A stretch of 64,000 nt of DNA from positions 62,001 through 126,000 of the forward strand of contig CAKOJQ010000004.1 in the NCBI GenBank assembly GCA_934090795.1, written 5' to 3'. This document shows, in pieces, positions 60,797 through 64,000 of the stretch (the stretch's first letter is position 1; every line of letters begins with the position of its first letter). The notes beneath the pieces are model-generated. The model was not told where the DNA came from. It was given only the letters and a program-made list of their open reading frames with translations, and did no database searches. A program made the translations under genes and the position numbers. The DNA is from an uncultured Bacilli bacterium (GTDB lineage Bacteria > Bacillota_I > Bacilli_A > RF39 > UBA660).

Positions 60797-60832
60797 GATT
60801 ACTTTAGATTATATAGTATTTATTATAATAAG

Positions 60833-60860
60833 AATTTACAATTTATTGTAAATTTTTTTG
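60833..60860 (+). terminator. Terminator after the UcpA-like gene
   Basis: AATTTACAAT and ATTGTAAATT form a 10-bp stem with a TT loop, followed by T. Confidence 0.85.
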
Positions 60861-60899
60861 TTATTATATTTTTATATAATTATTTTTTGATAAGTTTAT

Positions 60900-61009
60900 T
60901 GTACGAGGCAGGAATTCTGATTATGATATTGATGTTTTGATTTGTGGAACAGCAGATGATTATGTTTGGATAAAGAAATATGATTTATATGATTTAATAT
61001 GGGTAATTT
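60900..61009 (+). pseudogene. Gene remnant
   Basis: An open stretch reads VRGRNSDYDIDVLICGTADD, then YVWIKKYDLYDLIWVI and stop, without a start. It is well-formed protein sequence of a family I do not recognise. It continues into the repeat copy at 61022, which encodes the following residues (KYIVCVRWNFIKEDIIN), so both are pieces of one decayed gene. Confidence 0.55.
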
Positions 61010-61021
61010 AGATAAAGGATG

Positions 61022-61266
61022 AAGATAAATATATTGTTTGTGTTAGATGGAATTTTATAAAAGAAGATATTATTAATTAAAAAAACAAATTATAGTATTT
61101 TATTTTCAGGTCTTACTTTTTTAATTATTTGTTTCTTTCGATATTTTTAATCATTAATATTTTAAATTTTATGAAATGATGATAAATTTAGGATTTGTTG
61201 GGATGGGAGAGATGATTTAGTATATAAAAAAACGTTATTATCTGACGTGAATTTTCTTATGGAGCC
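61022..61266 (+). repeat. Direct repeat copy A flanking the Fic gene
   Basis: About 245 bp, closely similar to 62614-62874. It carries the last codons of the decayed gene, a T-rich stretch, an AACGTTA/TGACGT hairpin terminator (about 61230-61255) and ends ATGGAGCC. No intact gene lies between it and the Fic promoter. Confidence 0.75.
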
Positions 61267-61362
61267 ATAAAGGTTGAAATTGGACAACCATTATTTTTCT
61301 ATATAATGGGTAGTAATAAACTACTAACTGATATAAGTGAATATAGTACAAAAAATATAAAT

Positions 61363-61396
61363 ACAGTGACATTTACAGTGACATTTATGGTATACT
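61363..61396 (+). promoter_or_regulatory. Fic promoter with tandem 12-bp repeat
   Basis: ACAGTGACATTT occurs twice in perfect tandem (61363-61374 and 61375-61386), directly before a TATACT -10 (61391-61396). The repeats cover the -35 region, so they may be a regulator site. Confidence 0.55.
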
Positions 61397-61420
61397 TGTA
61401 TTAGTAAAGGAGCAATCTGA

Positions 61421-62389
61421 GTGAAATTATTTGATGAAATAAAACCAGTATATTTTATTGATAATGAAATCAATGATATTTTGAATGATATAAATGTTAA
61501 ACTTAAAAAAATAAATGTTAATGATAAGCAAAAAAGAAAATATATGATTTCAAAATCTAAAATAAGGTCAATTCATTCTTCACTTGCAATCGAAGCTAAT
61601 TCATTATCTTTATTTGATGTAGAAAGTATATCAGAAAATAAACTAATATTAGGTAAAAAAGATGAAGTACAAGAAGTAAAAAATGCAATTGAAGCATATA
61701 ATCATATAAATGAATATAATTATAAAAGTGAAAATGATTTATTAAAGTTACATGAGTTAATGATGAAATACTTTGATGAAGATAATGGTAATTATAGAAA
61801 TCATGGAGAAGGAGTTAAAAGAAATGATGAAATAATATATATGGCACCTGAATCAACTTTGGTTCCATCATTAATGAAAAGTTTATTTGAATATATAAAT
61901 AATAGTGAATTAAATATTATTATTTTATCTGCAATTTTTCATTATTACTTTGTTTTTATTCATCCTTTTTCAGATGGAAATGGAAGATGTGCAAGATTTT
62001 GGGTAACATTAATGCTAATAAATTACGATAAAAATTTTGAATTTATACCGTTAGAAGAAGAGATATACTTAAATCAAGAAAAGTATTATTTAGCAATAGC
62101 AGAATGTCATAATAATGGAAATGCAAATGTATTTATAAAGTTTATTTTACATACGATTAATTCATCATTAGATAAATTAATAAAAAATAGTAATTTTGTT
62201 CTTAATGATATTCAAAATAAAATTATAGAATTAATAGCAAATAATAATAGAATTACACAAAATGAAATAGCTAATATAACTAATGTTAATGTAAGAACCG
62301 TTAAAAGGAATTTTAAAATATTAATAGATAATTTAATAATTGAAAGAATTGGTTCTGACAAAGCAGGATATTGGCAAATACTAAAATGA
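61421..62389 (+). CDS. Fic/DOC family AMP-transferase with N-terminal inhibitory motif and wHTH
   Basis: 322 aa, GTG start after AAAGGAG. The Fic core motif HPFSDGNGRCAR (His about 181) is complete. SSLAIEANSL (about 50-59) corresponds to the (S/T)xxxE(G/N) inhibitory helix of class II Fic proteins, in degenerate form. The C-terminus (about 265-322) is a winged helix (ITQNEIANITNVNVRTVKRN). Such proteins transfer AMP to target hydroxyls and may bind their own promoter. Codon use is A-rich and the gene sits between direct repeats, so it is probably imported. Confidence 0.9.
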   Translation: MKLFDEIKPVYFIDNEINDILNDINVKLKKINVNDKQKRKYMISKSKIRSIHSSLAIEANSLSLFDVESISENKLILGKKDEVQEVKNAIEAYNHINEYNYKSENDLLKLHELMMKYFDEDNGNYRNHGEGVKRNDEIIYMAPESTLVPSLMKSLFEYINNSELNIIILSAIFHYYFVFIHPFSDGNGRCARFWVTLMLINYDKNFEFIPLEEEIYLNQEKYYLAIAECHNNGNANVFIKFILHTINSSLDKLIKNSNFVLNDIQNKIIELIANNNRITQNEIANITNVNVRTVKRNFKILIDNLIIERIGSDKAGYWQILK

Positions 62390-62613
62390 AAAGTTACTTA
62401 ATTTAAGAAAATCGGTTGATAATTATTAAATAGGATAAGGAAGTAAAAAATATAGAAAAACATACCATACTTTTTTAAAGAGTTTATAGGTGTCTATTGT
62501 TGATGATATACTTTAAATTGCTTGTTGAATCTTGGATATTTCAAGTTAGTAATAAAATATGTAGAAATTATGGTCTAAAAAAGCGTAACATTAATGGTGA
62601 TTCAAAAAATGAT
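62390..62613 (+). other. Gene-free spacer after Fic
   Basis: It contains short non-coding A+T-rich sequence and, from about 62560, codons that lead into the remnant gene end in repeat copy B. A 64-codon open frame here (62497-62691) is mostly noise before RYIVCVRWNFIKEDI, so I do not call it a gene. Confidence 0.4.
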
Positions 62614-62874
62614 AAAGATAGATATATTGTTTGTGTTAGATGGAATTTTATAAAAGAAGATATAATTAATTTTAAAAAAAATAAATTGTAGGTTTTTTAA
62701 TTTTCATGTCTTATTCAGGTCTTGTTTTTTTGTTATTTGTTTTTTTCGATAATTTTAATCATTAATAATTTAATTTTTATGAAATGACGACAAATTTAGT
62801 TTTTGTTGGGATGGGAGAGGTAATTTAGTGTATAAAAAAACGTCATTATCTGACGTGAATTTTTTTATGGAGCC
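62614..62874 (+). repeat. Direct repeat copy B flanking the Fic gene
   Basis: About 260 bp, matching 61022-61266: RYIVCVRWNFIKEDI codons, T-rich segment, ACGTCA/TGACGT hairpin (about 62839-62856), and the same ATGGAGCC end. Confidence 0.75.
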
Positions 62875-62978
62875 AACATCGTAGGTATCTACAACTTTTT
62901 TCCAATACACGAATTGATATATAAATATCAATCACTAATAATATATTAGCATAAAATCTAGAAAAAGTCTTAAGGAAA

Positions 62979-63008
62979 TTGTCAATTTATGGTAATTTAT
63001 AGTACAAT
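62979..63008 (+). promoter_or_regulatory. Promoter of the final gene
   Basis: TTGTCA (62979-62984), an 18-base spacer and TACAAT (63003-63008), 22 bases before the ATG at 63031. Confidence 0.55.
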
Positions 63009-63030
63009 TATTGTTAGAAGTGGTGATATT

Positions 63031-64000
63031 ATGAACGAAGTACTTAAATTAATTAGAAATAAAGATTATATTGAAGCAGAGAAAGAAATAGAAGAAATAA
63101 TAAAAACAGGTAATTTAGATGAAAAAAACAAGATTAAATATTATTATTTAATTTCACTAATTAATAATGATTATGATAATAAAAATAAAAATATTCATAA
63201 AGCCAAAAGATATATAAAAATGTGCATTAATTCAAAATTTGTTGAAGAGCCTTATTATATATTATATTCAAAATTAGAAGATGACAAAATAATATTAGAA
63301 TCTACAATACAAAGTGCATTAAAAAAATTTCCTCGTTCTCAATATTTAAATCAATTTGCATTCAAATTAAAAAGTGATGAGCAAAAAAAGGAATTTTATA
63401 TTCAAATAAAAGATACACCTATTTTTAAAGAGGAATTTATTTTATTATATAGTCAATTTTTCTTTTCGCAACAAATGTGGAATAAACTAGTAGAATTAGA
63501 TAATTATTCAAAAAAAGTAAAAAATAAAATAAATTATATATTTTTTAGTTTTGCAATAGGTGTAGCTAAATTGATGAGTAGTTCAAATAAATCTGAATTA
63601 ATTCAGGCAAAAGAAAAATTAGAAAATCTAATGAATCTTAATAATGACAATATTTTGGAGAATAATTTGCATATTTTTTTAGCTTATTGCTATACGAGAT
63701 TGAATGAAAATAGGAAATTTCAAGAAACAGTATATAAATTACCTATAGCAATAAAATATATGGATCTAGATGATTATCCTTATTCATTTGAAATGAATTT
63801 TTCAAAATTATATAAGTTTATGTTTACTGAAATGATTAACTATTGTTCAAAAAACAAGCAATTAAAGCAAAGACTTTCTGTGATATATTCACTATATCTG
63901 TTTTATCCCTCTCAATTTTTTAGTATTGTAAGATTTTCTAAAAAAAATATTAATGATATTATATCTGGAAAGAATTTGTTTGATAATTATATAGATTATT
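63031..64000 (+). CDS. TPR-like helical repeat protein, cut by window end
   Basis: At least 323 codons, open to the window edge. ATG at 63031 follows AGAAGTGGTGAT. The chain is helical throughout, with tetratricopeptide-like pairs (NKDYIEAEKEIEEIIKTG; IKYYYLISLIN; HIFLAYCYTRLNENRKF). There is no signal peptide or membrane segment. Codon use is A-rich like the Fic gene, so it probably belongs to the same accessory region. Such repeats mediate protein contacts; the rest of the gene is needed to assign a role. Confidence 0.65.
   Translation, partial: MNEVLKLIRNKDYIEAEKEIEEIIKTGNLDEKNKIKYYYLISLINNDYDNKNKNIHKAKRYIKMCINSKFVEEPYYILYSKLEDDKIILESTIQSALKKFPRSQYLNQFAFKLKSDEQKKEFYIQIKDTPIFKEEFILLYSQFFFSQQMWNKLVELDNYSKKVKNKINYIFFSFAIGVAKLMSSSNKSELIQAKEKLENLMNLNNDNILENNLHIFLAYCYTRLNENRKFQETVYKLPIAIKYMDLDDYPYSFEMNFSKLYKFMFTEMINYCSKNKQLKQRLSVIYSLYLFYPSQFFSIVRFSKKNINDIISGKNLFDNYIDY

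Noticed and set aside
62497..62691. 64-aa gene
   Set aside because: Only its last 20 or so residues resemble real protein, shared with the decayed gene in repeat copy A; the start has no ribosome site.
1..64000. Mycoplasma-type genetic code (TGA as Trp)
   Set aside because: Several complete genes end at TGA followed by a terminator, for example 16394-16396, and all Trp codons in conserved motifs are TGG.
1..64000. CRISPR arrays, tRNA or rRNA genes
   Set aside because: No regularly spaced repeats, cloverleaf-like segments or rRNA consensus were seen on either strand by reading.

Overview
The window is about three-quarters A+T and uses the standard bacterial code: TGA closes several complete genes and Trp is always TGG. 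LemA, DUF2207, LytR-CpsA-Psr, MBOAT, DUF1653, DUF3006, DUF5305 and SipW-like families, AGGAGG-type ribosome sites and a Gram-positive envelope together suggest an uncultured low-GC Bacilli lineage of the kind close to Mollicutes (RF39-like gut bacteria). That placement is inference. I found no rRNA, tRNA or CRISPR array.

Region 1 (1 to about 10,620) looks like the end of an integrative, probably conjugative, element. A leftward set encodes a secreted thioester-domain adhesin (cut by the window edge), a small membrane protein, a single-strand binding protein, a VirB2/Maff2-like two-helix protein and an ArpU/RinA-like regulator. A rightward set encodes an XRE-type regulator with three matching operators, a frameshifted small gene, a zinc-ribbon/metallopeptidase membrane protein, a Ca2+-type P-ATPase and a soluble protein with a PARP-like HGT motif and a basic tail. 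The element appears to end inside an N-acetylmuramoyl-alanine amidase/LysM gene whose 5' part is missing.

Region 2 (10,620 to about 41,800) is chromosome-like: LCP protein, a holin-like pair, a cadherin-like-repeat surface protein, an SDR, a dNMP-kinase-like protein, a MacB-type ABC transporter, LemA plus a DUF2207 protein, an MBOAT/AlgJ-type acylation pair, a class I amidotransferase, DUF3006 plus a broken ComEC-like MBL hydrolase, a large XRE protein with palindromic operators, zinc-ribbon membrane proteins including a PrsW protease, an ATPase/metallopeptidase/transglutaminase-like cluster, a NUDIX hydrolase and an ABC-2 exporter.

Region 3 (41,900 to about 48,000) holds a SipW-type secretion locus: a TasA/CalY-like substrate, a signal peptidase with an added multi-pass domain, a DUF5305 protein and a second substrate whose 3' half has foreign base composition. 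An ECF sigma factor and a likely anti-sigma follow.

Region 4 (48,000 to 64,000) mixes housekeeping genes (gpmA, ybaK-like, ucpA-like SDR, alkaline-phosphatase-superfamily protein) with decayed or imported segments: an internally deleted IS256-like element, a HAD pseudogene, a DUF5301-like pseudogene and a Fic gene between direct repeats. It also contains the most interesting locus: a second DUF2207 membrane protein whose C-terminus is a Cys/Gly/Ser tail, overlapped by a radical SAM/SPASM gene. I read this as a candidate post-translational modification system acting on the tail of a membrane protein.
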